Source of the DNA: Coniochaeta sp. PMI_546
Taxonomy: Eukaryota > Ascomycota > Sordariomycetes > Coniochaetales > Coniochaetaceae
NCBI GenBank assembly: GCA_021432605.1
Contig: MU271159.1
Coordinates: 496,001-560,000 of the forward strand
Direction: 5' to 3'
Length of the DNA: 64,000 nt
The translations under genes and the position numbers were made by a program. This document shows positions 19,092 to 30,708 of the stretch, one piece after another. Below the pieces are notes generated by a model. The model ran no database searches, had not been told where the DNA came from, and saw only the letters and a list, made by a program, of their open reading frames with translations. Numbering within the stretch: the first letter of the stretch is position 1; every line of letters begins with the position of its first letter.

Positions 19092-21265
19092 ATGGCTACA
19101 AAACGCGCCTTGCGAAGCGTAAATGCGGCCGCTGACAAGGTCAGTCTCTCGCTCTACCACCCCTAGCCACTGCACGACATGTGCGCGCGTCCCTCCGTAT
19201 TGACAGTGATTTGTATTTGATTCCAGGGGGCCGAATTGGTGCATAGCCTAGACCTTGGTTACCAGAAAACCTCCCACCAAGCAGAGCTCATTGTTAAGGA
19301 TGAAGAGGCGCGCAGGTTGAAGTTACGCGGCCTTCTGCTTCGCGACGAGAACGCCGCTATCAAGGACGACCTGGTACAGAAGGAAGAGCGTATAAAGAAA
19401 CTACTTACCCAACACGAGGCCATCCAGGAGCAGCTACACAGTACTTCAGAGGTGGCACGCCAGCAGGAAAATCGGATGCGAAGCCAGGCGCGCGAGTTGG
19501 CAAATTTGAAGGCAAGTCTAAACTTACCAAAACCCATCTTCAGCTGGAGACATCCGCTTACTGTCGGACCAAACAGGAGGAAATGGAATCTCTCGCCGAC
19601 ATGAACAAAGACTCCGTCAAGCTTCGCACAGAGAAACTAGCACTGTCCCGAGAACTCGACGTCCTCAAGCCCGAGGTGGAACATCTCAGGTCCCAGCTAG
19701 CCCAACAAAAGACTGTTTTGGCTGATAAACTGGCCCTCGAACGCCAAATCAACACCCTGGAAGTCGAGCTCGCCAACGAGAAGCGAGCAGTCGAGAGACT
19801 GCAAGGTCGCGACAAGGATGCCGAGGACGATCTCCGTCAGCAAATTCGCGACTTGGAAAAGCAGCTGGCCAAGGAAAGGCGCGCTGCCCAGAAAGCCGCG
19901 CAAGAGGGCCAGAGCGGGATATCCGCCGAGCTGGAGCAAGAAGTCATTGAGTTGCGGTCGCACCTTGCAGAGGCAGAAACAAAACTGGCGGCTGCTGAGA
20001 AGCAGAAGCGGGCTGGTGTGAAAGCGGCTAAGCCGAAGGGTGCTGGTCGTGATGATGCGGTGACTGAGGAGCTCGACAAGATGAGATTAGAGCTTGCAGA
20101 GACCAAGAAGGAGCTCGCGAACGAAAAGAAGGAGAAGGAGCGGATACGGAAAGAAGGCGAGAAGGCGCTCGCAGACGCAGAGAGCCTACGGCTGCCATTA
20201 GAAGAGAGAATCGACAATCTCAAGGCCAAGCTACGCGAAACGAGAGAACAATTGAAGGAGTGCCGTGCGGACCTCGAGAGAGCACAGGAAGCAGCTCTTA
20301 CGGCGGCTACAAAGGCGGCTACAACCACAAAGGTCCCCACGAAGAAGGCGGCTACTGCCAAGGCTGCGCAAGCAGGGAAGAAAAGGCGTGCCAACGAGAT
20401 GGGCGCGCCTGAGGTCAGTGTTCTACAGACACCAGGCAAAGATGACGACCGACCTAGGCGAACTATCAAAAAACCCTTTGCGCCAGCAGCTGTCGGCGAG
20501 AAGTCGACATTCTCCATCACACCCTTCCTCAACAAGACCATCAACCTCAGCGACGGCTCACTTCATCCAATCACAGAGGATGACCCAGAGGACCAGGACG
20601 CCAATGCCTCGACCACCGAGCCAGTTGGTCCTCCTATAGAGTCACCCACCAAGCATGTAGCCGAGAAGAAGAAGCCCTCTTTAAGCAGCACGAAAGCCAA
20701 AGCCGCTCTCACGGAACTCTCGCCCTCAAAGCATAACATGGCAGCCCCGAAGAGCCGAAAAGCACCCAATGCAGACTCGACACTGGACAAAGTCATAGAG
20801 GAGGTTGAAGAGGTAGCAGAACAGGAGAACCAGGCACCCGCGCCCAGTATGAAGCAGATGAAGAGAATGGTCCTCAAGAACAGGACCGTCACGTCTGCTT
20901 ATACCGAGGTTTCCTCCGCGATAACAACTACCGCTGATCAAACATCCAAGCCCACATCCGCATCCGCGTCCACAACGGTCTCCGAACCTAAGAAGAAGAA
21001 GCGCAAGCTGCTCGGCGGGACCTCAACGAGCGTCCTCTTCGACGGCGCTGCTGACGCAGAAGATGCGCCTGCTCCAGTTCCCGTTGTTGCACCGGCAGCT
21101 GTCCCTGTTAAGCGTGTTCCTATGGGCAGGGTTGCCCTTGGCGGAGGTGCTGGTCTAGCAGCCAAGAGGGCCGTGGGTTTCGGTGCGAAGAATGCATTTG
21201 CTGCTGCCTCGTTCTCGCCTCTCAAGCGAGATCGGAGGGGAGTTGGGGCCAGCTTTTTGGCTTGA
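19092..21265 (+). CDS. Conserved fungal coiled-coil protein
   Basis: Exon 1 (ATG at 19092) encodes MATKRALRSVNAAADK. An intron GTCAGT...TTCCAG leads to GAELVHSLDLGYQKTSHQAE and a long coiled coil. Near 19513 the reading frame shifts. The best reading removes 32 nt (GCAAGT...CTTCAG) so that ANLK joins LETSAYCRTKQEEMESL; such a short GC-AG intron is abnormal, and a one-base difference is the alternative. The 560-codon frame then continues through KLALSRELDVLKPEVEHLRS to about residue 330. A disordered tail rich in Lys/Ala/Pro/Ser follows, with basic patches (KKKKRKLLGG) and a C-terminal VGFGAKNAFAAASFSPLKRD before the stop. Basic patches and an SPLKR site suggest a nuclear, cell-cycle-phosphorylated structural protein. 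I recognise it as a conserved fungal type but know no assigned function. Confidence 0.85.
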
Positions 21266-22612
21266 TCCTGGGGCGAAGAGAGTTGTACGATATAGGGAAG
21301 CTGAAGAATGAGGGCTGGTATGGGTTTTGGTATCGGTTTTGGGTGTCCTTGGTGCGCTTGTGTTTGCCGTGGTCCTTATTTCTGACTGCGCTGGAGTTTT
21401 GGAGTCTTAGGCCTTGCCTGGCGTTTGAATGTCCCAGTAATGATATCTTCCTCGTGAAACAAACCACGCGCCTGGCTAACTGTGAGCACTTTCCGGTCCA
21501 ATCACTCATATACGGTCGTTGATGTTACAATCTTAAGGTGGCTACCGGAGCCACGGATGCCGGTCGGATCCTCTATCATCGTTCACTGACCGCTGCTGAC
21601 GACTCTGTGGTCTTCACCCCTTCACGTTCCTAGTCTATTCCTTCGACACTTTCTGCCGCCCAAGATTCCAGCCATTCACGCAGCAAGTTCTACATGTCTG
21701 GTCATCAATAGCAAGCATGAGAACCACGAACAGCCGCCAGTGACAGCTGCGTCGCTTCGGTCATGACTCGGCATGGCCGACAAGGGCGTCCCCACGGCCG
21801 GCCGCCAGGAGTCATAAACCTGATTTTCGAGCTAGTGTAGATTTGTCGACGGGATCGGGATCTTCTAAACCACGAACGGCCACCACTGCGACCGGAATAC
21901 GATTTGTAGCAGAACACTCTTGAGCCAGATCACCCAGCCGGCCATCGGCATCAGAGGCAAGGGTATGCTGTGGTCATGCGACTGCAAGCGTAGTCTGCGG
22001 CGAACGTCGGTTTCACCAAAACTCGATCACAGGATGTTGAGAAGAGTGACATTTGCGCATAACGGTGAAGCAGACGAGATACCTACAGCTCACTACGCCT
22101 AGATACGTCTCGAAAGATTTACAAGGGATTTACTGCAAAAGAACGTGAAAGAGATATAACTCGACCAACCGGTCGTCATACCTCGAGTAGAAGCCATGGA
22201 TCGGTCCGTCGCCGAGCCGTCTCGCTGAGAGTTTCAATCGGCTAAGCCGATCCCTTGAAAATATAAAAAATAACAAAAAAGAAAAAGAAAGATATCCCCA
22301 AACAAACAAGAGTCAGATACAGATGAGTCTGAAGTCGTCACTTGACGTTCACAACTATGACAGGGAGATCAGGACCCGGACTGATGTGCCAGATCGATAC
22401 TGGGACTAAGAATGCAGCAGCACATCGGAACTATCATAATGGAGGTCCACCGCGCCGATTATGGCATAACCACCAAGGAAGACTCGCGCCCGACGGCCGT
22501 TCAGGCCCATGGCTCAGTTGCACACAGACATGTACTGTCCGACTGAATGTAAAAGGTGCATGTCAACTCACTTGGGCATAGGACGCCGCCATTTCTGCGA
22601 AGGCATGGAATG

Positions 22613-22649
22613 ACTCCATGGCGAGGTAGCCAGTTTATCGCCATGGAGT
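22613..22649. repeat. Perfect 12-bp inverted repeat (hairpin)
   Basis: ACTCCATGGCGA at 22613-22624 is the exact reverse complement of TCGCCATGGAGT at 22638-22649, with a 13-nt loop. It could fold as a hairpin in RNA or act as a paired binding site. No adjoining gene explains it. Confidence 0.6.
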
Positions 22650-24084
22650 TGATCTCTTCAAGGCGAGAAATTCCCACGGTGTCAAGACGTGACTGATATC
22701 TGGTATCATCGTGTTCTCATTCGGAGGTGGAAGAATTGTCAGCAACATGGCAGTTCCGAGGTCCGATCTTGTTGAATAGCGTCCAACAACTGCCAAATGG
22801 CAACCAAGGCACGATTCCAACCTCGTCCAGGGATCTCGATGGTTGCCCAGACCCTAAAACACGACGTTGCAATGGTATTTCTTAGGAGCTACCAGGTATA
22901 CTTGGGATGGTTGAAAAGCGTGGAGTCCCCGCGTTCCATCGTAAGTACCGCACTGGATATTGACAGCAGCAAGCTACTGCAAGGCACGTCGAGCCGGAAG
23001 TGCTTAGTGACGCATATGAGTTAGGGGAATCGTCATGAGCAGACACGAGCCCGCTTCAGCCGACCTGTCCAGCTTCGGCTACCTCCCTGCCTCTACAGGT
23101 AGCGCTAGGCGGATACCGTCTAATCGAGCAGACTTGCAAAACCGTTATGCGATCACGATGTCGAAACGTTCAAGGTCGGGAAATGATGGACTACCTTACC
23201 TTACGTCGGCAATTCCAGCTTTTTGCTTTTCTTTTTAGCGCGTTCTTCCTCCATTCTTTCTGTTGGACCCCGGTTGGCGCTTATAGCGCCCGATATCAAT
23301 GCATTTATTTATCCAGGCCTAGGCCCGCAGATCTTATTGGTTCCGTGTCCGTCGGCGGGCTTGTTTTTCTCAATCCCAACAATTGAGCCAACAACGCGCA
23401 GATAGATCTCTGCAAGTTTGACATGGTTGTAAATTCATGGAAATGATACAACCAAGTGCGACACGAAGTTGCATCTGCTCAGACCTTTCTACACGTGTAA
23501 AAGGTGACAGGTTAGTTCCCGTATTGGAATGGGACGATATCGCTGGCCGCTTCATTGGACAACAATTGTCGAGTCCCCGCCAAAGGTGGACTCCACGGAG
23601 ATTCGACATCAAGCAGTAACAAGCCTCAGGCGCGGCCCTGTTCTCGGTCAAAGGCCCAGTGCTTTCCGTGCCAAGACATTCGGCTGGCATCGCCTCCTTC
23701 TTTACATTAGAGGAACGAGCTCAGGATGGGGAGCGATGGGAAGGAAATGGTCATGCATCCAGAATTGCAGTGATCCACCGCAGTGAAGGGATTTGGTGTT
23801 CTCGCCAGGCCTTTTTTCCCTTCCCCCCTTCAGCTGCTAGCTGAACTCCTCTGTGCCGCTCCCTTCCTTCCTTTCCCCCATCGGTCGGTTCCTCGTCAGC
23901 CCACGACACCGACGCAGCCTTGCCTTGCGTGGTTTCGGTCGAGTCTTTGAGCGGAGCTTGGTCCGTAGCAGAACGTTTTCAATCGAGTTAGTTTTAGTTC
24001 TACGAGCTCCCGTCGTTGTGCCGACTGTACACATCGAGCTCTGTCAAGTATCAATCGGGGGCGGCGGTACCGCAGTCAGCTAAG

Positions 24085-24096
24085 GTAGGTACCTAC
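24085..24096. repeat. GTAGGTACCTAC palindrome upstream of casein kinase gene
   Basis: This is a perfect 12-bp palindrome centred on GGTACC. A related imperfect copy (TAAGGTACCTAG) follows at 24233-24244. Similar GGTACC-centred palindromes occur at 48157 and 58457 upstream of other genes in the window. Confidence 0.55.
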
Positions 24097-24587
24097 TTTA
24101 AACTTTGTGACTGTCAACCTTCACTACTGTCGCCGAAAAGCCTGCTGATCAAATCACAACGGCCACAGGCCCAGCACCCAAGGCCCCGCCCTGTGTGTAC
24201 CTTTGCAGTGGGCGGTGACTCCCAGGCTCAGGTAAGGTACCTAGGTATCCATAATCCAGCCCTTCACTTCAAGGTGCCTGCCGTTTTTAGCACCGACACC
24301 GCCTGTCTCTGCTGTCCAGACTTTGGTGGCCCCAGACCCCAATTTCCAAACCACCCTAACCGCCATTCTTCCTGCTTGCTTTAGCCTTCTCTCCCTTTTC
24401 CACCTACCCACGATAGACCGCCGTTCTGCTCGACGGATGTCCCCAAAACAACCTTAATTCCACCAGCCTTGATGCCGCCCTTTTTGCGAAGGCGCGCCGC
24501 TGGACTACAAATCATCCCCTTATCAACTGACGCCTATCTTTGTCATTAATTATTAGACTCATCGAACCCCCCTCTCCTGAACTCGCG

Positions 24588-24603
24588 TTGTCGTCGTCGT
24601 CGT
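24588..24603. repeat. GTC/GTT triplet microsatellite
   Basis: A short TCG/GTC triplet run (about five units) sits roughly 100 bp upstream of the casein kinase ATG, in its presumed 5' leader. Confidence 0.5.
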
Positions 24604-24705
24604 AATCTTTGCTCTGTCCGACGGCTGTTGTTGGCAGCTTGTCCGTCGTCCCACTCAGCTCGAGTCACAACAGCGACTCTTGAATGAGTCTCTACACCTC
24701 CCACA

Positions 24706-26265
24706 ATGGCTTCCTCGTCGTCTAACGTGGTCGGTGTGCATTACCGTGTGGGGAAGAAGATCGGAGAGGGTTCCTTTGGTGTCATTTTCGAGGGAACCAA
24801 TCTGCTCAACAACCAGCAAGTTGCCATCAAGTTCGTAAGTATTACTCATTTGAAGACCCTCATTCTATTCGCTCTGCAGGTCTCGCTGTGCTGACGAAGG
24901 TGTACGATTAGGAACCGAGAAAGAGTGATGCACCGCAATTGCGAGATGAATACCGCACGTACAAGATCCTCGTCGGCTGCCGTGAGTTGAACCTTTCGTC
25001 TCCCGCCGCCACTTTTTCAGCAACTGACAACAGCCTCGCAGCGGGTATTCCCAATGTCTATTATTTCGGACAGGAGGGTCTACATAATATATTGGTCATC
25101 GACCTCCTAGGACCATCTCTGGAGGATCTGTTCGATCACTGCAACCGGAGGTTCAGCATCAAGACTGTGGTCATGGTCGCCAAGCAGATGGTTCGTAAAA
25201 TCCTCGTTCTCATTCAAAACTACCAGTCCGTCGTCTAACACAATTTCTTCATAGTTGTCGCGTGTCCAAACGATCCATGAAAAGAACCTCATCTATCGCG
25301 ATATCAAGCCCGACAACTTTTTGATCGGCCGGCCGGGAACCAAGACTGCGAACGTGATTCACGTCGTCGATTTCGGCATGGCGAAGCAGTATCGCGACCC
25401 GAAGACCAAGCAGCATATTCCATACCGGGAACGAAAATCACTCTCCGGCACTGCTAGATACATGAGTATCAATACTCATCTGGGAAGGGAGCAGTCGCGA
25501 CGAGACGATCTCGAGGCTCTTGGCCATGTGTTCATGTACTTCTTGCGCGGCGGTCTACCGTGGCAAGGACTGAAAGCCGCTACAAACAAGCAGAAGTACG
25601 AGAAGATTGGAGAGAAAAAACAGACAACAGCGATCAAGGAACTGTGCGAAGGCTTTCCGGACCAGTTCAACCAGTACCTCACATATGTCCGCAATCTTGG
25701 CTTTGAGGACACACCAGACTACGATTATCTCCGCGAGCTGTTCACCCAGGCCCTCAAGGATGCCGGAGGTGTGGAGGATGGGGAGTACGATTGGATGAAG
25801 ATTGGGAAGCACGACAAGAAGGGAGGTGACTGGGACAGACCAGGTGCCCTTCACAACCCGAACGCCCGTCCAGGCGCCTCCAATATGGAACTGCACGCCA
25901 CCTCAAGGGGCGGTACCGGTACCCCCCACCAGAGTGATCCTCGAAACCAGAACCAACTTACCATGGCCCGTTTAAACGCCGCGCAACCCCCGACACCGCC
26001 GATCAAGCAACCGAAGCAAGGTCGGCAAAACGTGCCCGGCGCTCTGGCAACGCCGCGGGCCGGAGCGGGGGGTTATGGCAACATGGCGACGCCGACAGGA
26101 TCAACACAAGCTCAGTTCCAGAACAGCACGCAGAACTTGCCCTCGAGGTCAATTCCGCCGCACCAGGCGAACATGACCCAGGCGCAGCCCAACGCGGGCC
26201 GGTCGACTGATGGTCAGCAACCAACAGGCATTAACAAATTCATGAGGATGCTCTGCTGCGGTTAG
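24706..26265 (+). CDS. YCK2: Casein kinase I, Yck1/Yck2 type
   Basis: This is a Ser/Thr kinase of the membrane-anchored Yck branch of CK1, acting at the plasma membrane in sugar sensing, endocytosis and polarity. There are four exons. Exon 1 has [20 protein letters not shown] with the Gly-rich loop and catalytic Lys in QVAIKF. Exon 2 begins [20 protein letters not shown]. Exon 3 has [20 protein letters not shown]. Exon 4 holds [18 protein letters not shown] (catalytic loop), [13 protein letters not shown] (DFG) and the CK1 signature [16 protein letters not shown] Gln/Pro/Asn-rich tail of about 130 residues follows the kinase domain and ends in MRMLCCG; the Cys pair is the expected lipid-anchor (palmitoyl) site. 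VGVHY and EGTNLLNN separate it from the nuclear Hrr25 branch. Introns split as GTAAGT, GTGAGT and GTTCGT. No defect was seen. Confidence 0.95.
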
Positions 26266-27560
26266 TGCTCCGACAGTGATAGCTATGTATCGAAGTCCAG
26301 CTAGATCGACGTTCCTCAGAACTCGACTTCCCCCAGTCACTGGTACGAGCTTTTTGCGTTTGGGTGCGAGCTGTCAAACAGAAGCAATCGACAACGAATG
26401 GCCGCCAACGTGATGGAAATCTGGACACCAATACTTTCCACTCTGCCTTGGGAAATAGAGGACACACTTCGACGACTTCTCATCTCAGCCATGTCGCTAG
26501 CCGCACTCGCACTCGCACTCGCACTCGTCACGGCCTTATTCATATCAATGTCATCGACTTTCGTTCCCTCTGCCTTTCCAGTACCGTCCGCAGTGCTGTT
26601 GCCTGAGCAGAGATAATCCCCTTTCTAGTCTTGCGAAAAGAAAGACAACACCGATGGTGTCATACACGATTTAATAATCTGTGCCCAGCAAATCACGTCC
26701 CTGGAACAACAAGGCGCACTCCTCCCAGAGCGGAATCCGGTAACTATGACTTTCTTGGCTGGACCACGACCTGGTCCCGCCTCGAAGTTATGAACACGGG
26801 CAAAAGTTCCATTTATACCGTCATGACTGTGAACGACACAAAACCATCGATTTCTGTTGCTCACTGCGAATAACGCAGGCGTTGGGAAGGGCTTTGGCAT
26901 ATCTTGGGCTCTAGTTGTTTTCTCTTTGCGTCGCAGTTTCCTTTGTCTTCAAACTGTCCATAATATGTGGTGGCCGCCAGTGTAGGTGGCTGTGAGATAT
27001 CGTTGAGCGGGAGGTATAGGGGCCTGGGGAGGTCAGCAAGTCGGTATAGATGGCTGAAGAAGGAATAGATGCGTTTTCCCTTGGAACCTGGTCTGGGCTC
27101 AGCAGGTCGATGTCCGACTATAATCTCTCTTCCGGGCGGTGAGACCATGGGAGGTAAGGTATGCGTTGATAGATCAGCAATGGGAGTGTTGGACCACAAT
27201 AATGAGGACGCATAAACTGTGATGAACACCTTTCTCTCCTACGCCGGGTAGCCTTTTCCGTCGCTTGATCACGCGTTACACATCGACCTGTCCATCGCGA
27301 AGCACTCAAGTCGGAAAGCAAGCAAACACACTGATAATCCGGTTTGTCGCATTTGGCCAGACCACAATGCTGATATCATTACAAGAGAACCTAAACCGTA
27401 CACCAGGCCAATCCGTCATTTGCAGGTCATGGACGATCTACTTCGTCTTCTCCCTGTGCAGCCCCTGCGTAGTATGTCCTTCTTTTCGGGAACGTGCCCT
27501 AATTACTCAAATACTGAGTGTGCTCCCCTTTCCACTTTGCTCCGCAACGACTAACCATCC
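26266..27560. other. Convergent intergenic region, kinase / p24
   Basis: These 1.3 kb separate two convergent genes and should contain both 3' UTRs. The only notable feature is the CGCACT microsatellite at 26502. Open frames here carry no recognisable domain. Confidence 0.5.
26502..26525. repeat. (CGCACT)4 microsatellite
   Basis: Four tandem hexamers lie about 240 bp after the casein kinase stop codon, probably in its 3' UTR. Confidence 0.7.
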
Positions 27561-28300
27561 CTAAGTGAGCTTCTGCTTGATGAAGAAGGACCGGAGATGA
27601 GAAAGCTGCCAGACACAGGTAACACCGAGAACGGTCAACTGAATGAGAATCCATCGGATGACGCGCGAATTGGTTGATTCAGACTGGTCCCGGAACTCTG
27701 CCTCTCGTTCCTGGGAATGCGAGTATGTTGATTAGCCCTTTCTCGTCTTGACCGGCAGTGGACAGTTGTATTGGAATATGTGAAACTCACCCTCTGGAAG
27801 ACCTGCTCGCGTCGAATGTCCGCCAACCGAGCATTCAAGTCCCTCACACGCGTGACGATATCTTCCAGCTTATCCTTGTCCTTGCTCTCGATAGCACTGC
27901 TCTCGCCAATGGCCAGATCGAGTGTCAACCGGACACCGCCGTTGGGCGAGGCGCTCGACAGCCAGCTGCTGCGGCCGCTATTCGAAGAAGGCGTGAAGCA
28001 GATCTTGTGGTCGCCGGCGTCGTGGGCGGTAAAGGTGAACTTGCTCGAGGAGCTGCCGCGCTGCGAGACGACGCGGTGCATATCGTTGAAGACCTCGTCA
28101 ACAGAAATGTAGATGCTCAGTCCGTCGTGTGGCCACCAAGCTTGGCGATGGTCGTCCCACTCCTCGGCCGTGTAGTGGCCTACTACCAGTGTGTCTTTAG
28201 GGAGCTCTTCGTAGAAGCATTTGGGGGTCGTGCCGTCAACGTAGAAGTAGAGCGCCTGGGCGACCGAGGCCAACGTTAGGAAGGGAAGGGCGGCCCTCAT
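27561..28300 (-). CDS. p24/Emp24 cargo receptor, alpha type
   Basis: This is a cargo receptor of COPII/COPI vesicles between ER and Golgi. Exon 1 starts at 28300 with the signal peptide [16 protein letters not shown], directly followed by [20 protein letters not shown], the opening of the GOLD domain in alpha-type p24 proteins (yeast Erp1/Erp5/Erp6). The paired cysteines of the GOLD fold are CFYEE and HKICF. A coiled region ([20 protein letters not shown]) follows. A 71-nt intron (GTGAGT...TTCCCAG) joins FQR to [20 protein letters not shown], then one membrane helix ([16 protein letters not shown]). The cytosolic tail ends FFIKQKLT, a KxKxx COPI retrieval signal. Length is about 220 residues, normal. 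It is divergent from SWC4. Confidence 0.95.
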
Positions 28301-28872
28301 CTTGACGGCAGGGCTGGCGTCAAAGTCGGAGAACGTTTGACGAAATGATCAATTGTAGAATGTATAATCGGCGTGCCAGTCTGCGTTTGCCTGTGGTCGG
28401 AAAACACCAAATCCAAAAGTCAGCACACGGTATACTGCAAGGCCACGCTGGAAGCTGCCACGTTCGAAATCCCGGCCAGGGGCATTGAGAATCACGTGCT
28501 TCTCCTGACCTTTTGCTCGGGAGCCACTACTACATAGTAAAATAAGGTAATCCCGACCGGGAGTGCTGTCCAATCAGCCTTGGCACTAGCAAAGTGGAAA
28601 TTCAGTTCACGGATCTTGCCGTTTATTCATCGCGTTCAACCTCGACGTTCAGACGGCCGGCAGGTATCTTGAGCAGTCGGAACTAAATCCATCGCCACTA
28701 CCGTCCCCATAGCGCTTCCATCTCCTGCGACGACTCGATTATTCTCAGCGTTCCGAGCGCTATCGTCCAGGAACACTCTGAGTCCAACATACTGCAGATG
28801 CTGCCTTAGGCTTGGCCCGCGTCGCAATCGTACAGTACCTTTGACCTTACCGCGACGAACTACCACTTCACA
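28301..28872. promoter_or_regulatory. Shared divergent promoter, p24 / SWC4
   Basis: These 572 bp separate two divergent start codons and must contain both promoters. No TATA-like element stands out. Confidence 0.5.
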
Positions 28873-30708
28873 ATGTCGCTCGATGTGCGCGAGGTTCTCA
28901 ACATCCCGGACTCGGGCCCGAGGCCGGCCAAGAAGCAGAAGACAGCCGTCCCAAGAACAAACTTGAAGGGTCTGGCGCGTGAAGTGCAGAGTCTCGGCGG
29001 CGACAATCCGATAGCGATCGTCCCTGAGGTGTCAGTATTCAAGAAGAGACGGTTCGGCAGCCGGAAGCCAGCCGCGAAGTGGGAGCTGCGCAAGTTCACG
29101 AACTCGGCGCGAGGGGATGACGGAGCTCTGGTCCTGCAGCACTGGAGGCGAAAGCACGAGGATGTGCCTCATTCAAAAGACCAGATGCAGGATGTCCAGA
29201 CTCAGGCAGACCAGAGCGCTGAAGATGATCAAGAGAGGACGGAGGTGCCCGAGGACTCAACGTTCGCAAAGTTCAACGTCCAAGTTGTGGTACCGCAATA
29301 CAGCGAGGACCAGTACAACTCCAATCTCCAAAACGATGATTGGACCAAGGACGAGACGGATTACCTCCTTGAGATGGTAAAGGACTTTGACCTACGCTGG
29401 CCCGTGATATGGGATCGATACGAATACGTGCCCAAAGGACCGCAGGGCGGAGAGCTGGATGGAGCAGAGAACACGGCCGTGATACCAGCGCCAAAGCCAC
29501 GAACGATGGAAGACCTCAAAGCGCGTTACTACGAAGTGGCAGCCAAGATGATGGCAGTTCAGAAACCAGCCCAATATATGACGAAGCCCGAATTCGATCT
29601 TTACGAAACGATGACCAACTTCGACCCGAAGGAGGAGAGGAGGCGCAAGGAATTCGCGATCAACACCTTGGCCCGCTCCAAGGACGAGGCTCGTGAAGAG
29701 GAGTCCCTTCTCCTCGAGATCAAGCGTATCCTCGCGCGTACGGAGCGCTTCAACGAGGAGCGCCGCGAGCTGTACCAGCGGCTCGACTACCCGCATACCG
29801 ATCAGGACATTAGCATCTACAAGAGCAGCCAGGGCCTGCAGACATTGCTGCAAACGCTTATGAACGTGGATAAGTCAAAGAAACGGAAGAGTCTGGCCGA
29901 AGGTGCCGCTGGTCCAACACCAACCTCTGCCGGTTTCGCGGCCGGTCAGGCGGCTCACCCATCCTCTGACGGTCCTGGTAACCGCCGCGAGAGCATAGCG
30001 GCCTCGGCCACGGGCCACCTGCGCCGCGACTCACTCGTCAGCGCCACACCAGCTACACCAGCCGAGGCCACATCCACATCAGCAGCAGACAAGAAGAAGA
30101 AGGGTGGCGCCTCACAATTCGAACGTCGCAAACTCACGGAGCATGAGGAAGCCATCTATGGCGTCTCGCATCACGACCGTCTGACCTCGGGCCCGACCTT
30201 CCGGTACGAGAAGATCAATAAGCTGTACAGCCACAAGTCAGGCCAGCAACAGCTCCGCATCACAAATCTGCTGACCGAGCTCGACGTACCGTCGAGACTC
30301 ATAATGCCGACTGCTGCCGTGACGTCACAGTTTGAGCTGCTGTGGTCAGCGGTCACGTCACTGGTGGACCTGCGGAAGGTGAGCGATAAGGTCGAGGCGG
30401 AGATTAAGCTTGAGGAGGCGAAGAAGGCGGAGAGGGATCGGGCGCGAGGCATTGTGCCTGAGGATAAAAAGGGAGACAGAGAGGGAGAGGAGACGGCGGT
30501 GCCGAATAGTCAAGAGTCTGGGGGTGCGGTGGAGGGCGGTGGTGAGGAGGGAGGACAGGACGAACGGCCCGTGACCACCACTGTTGCCATCAAGGATGAA
30601 GATGGAGGTCAGGACACGGCCAGGCTGGGGAATAGTGCTGCTCATAAGAGGAGTGCGAGCGTATTGAGTGCTGCTAGCGATAAGAGTGCCAAGAGGCAGA
30701 AGAAGTGA
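28873..30708 (+). CDS. SWC4: SWR1/NuA4 complex subunit Swc4 (DMAP1-like)
   Basis: It is a shared subunit of the SWR1 complex, which deposits H2A.Z, and the NuA4 acetyltransferase complex; it acts in the nucleus. It is a single exon of 611 residues. It opens with MSLDVREVLNIPDSGPRPAK and KKRRFGSRKPAAKWELRKF. The SANT/DMAP-like domain is at ~150-250: DDWTKDETDYLLEMVKDFDL, RWPVIWDRYEYVP and KPRTMEDLKARYYEV. NFDPKEERRRKEF and an Arg/Glu helix follow. The C-terminal half carries a YEAT-type region (FERRKLTEHEEAIYGVSHHD; ITNLLTELDVPSRLIMPTAA) and a disordered acidic tail ending DKSAKRQKK, a likely nuclear signal. The length is ordinary for filamentous fungi. No intron or break is visible. Confidence 0.95.
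   Translation: MSLDVREVLNIPDSGPRPAKKQKTAVPRTNLKGLAREVQSLGGDNPIAIVPEVSVFKKRRFGSRKPAAKWELRKFTNSARGDDGALVLQHWRRKHEDVPHSKDQMQDVQTQADQSAEDDQERTEVPEDSTFAKFNVQVVVPQYSEDQYNSNLQNDDWTKDETDYLLEMVKDFDLRWPVIWDRYEYVPKGPQGGELDGAENTAVIPAPKPRTMEDLKARYYEVAAKMMAVQKPAQYMTKPEFDLYETMTNFDPKEERRRKEFAINTLARSKDEAREEESLLLEIKRILARTERFNEERRELYQRLDYPHTDQDISIYKSSQGLQTLLQTLMNVDKSKKRKSLAEGAAGPTPTSAGFAAGQAAHPSSDGPGNRRESIAASATGHLRRDSLVSATPATPAEATSTSAADKKKKGGASQFERRKLTEHEEAIYGVSHHDRLTSGPTFRYEKINKLYSHKSGQQQLRITNLLTELDVPSRLIMPTAAVTSQFELLWSAVTSLVDLRKVSDKVEAEIKLEEAKKAERDRARGIVPEDKKGDREGEETAVPNSQESGGAVEGGGEEGGQDERPVTTTVAIKDEDGGQDTARLGNSAAHKRSASVLSAASDKSAKRQKK

Larger units (their letters stand above)
21266..24705. other. Long intergenic region upstream of the casein kinase gene
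   Basis: These 3.4 kb contain no convincing gene. They hold an A-rich tract at 22260-22290, a 15-bp inverted repeat at 22237-22251, a perfect hairpin at 22613-22649, GGTACC-centred palindromes at 24085-24096 and 24233-24244, and pyrimidine-rich DNA from about 23800. The right third is probably promoter plus long 5' leader (possibly with introns) of the casein kinase gene. Confidence 0.5.

Noticed and set aside
19837-20544. 235-codon minus-strand frame opposite the coiled-coil gene
   Set aside because: It is a shadow of the Lys/Glu/Ala-rich plus-strand exon and has no domain.
22237-22290. Inverted repeat plus A-rich tract as a Pol III gene or terminator
   Set aside because: No A or B box or plausible RNA fold was found nearby; an A-rich tract alone is weak evidence.
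27758-28279. 173-codon plus-strand frame
   Set aside because: It lies wholly antisense to the p24 gene, whose domains and splice sites are clear.
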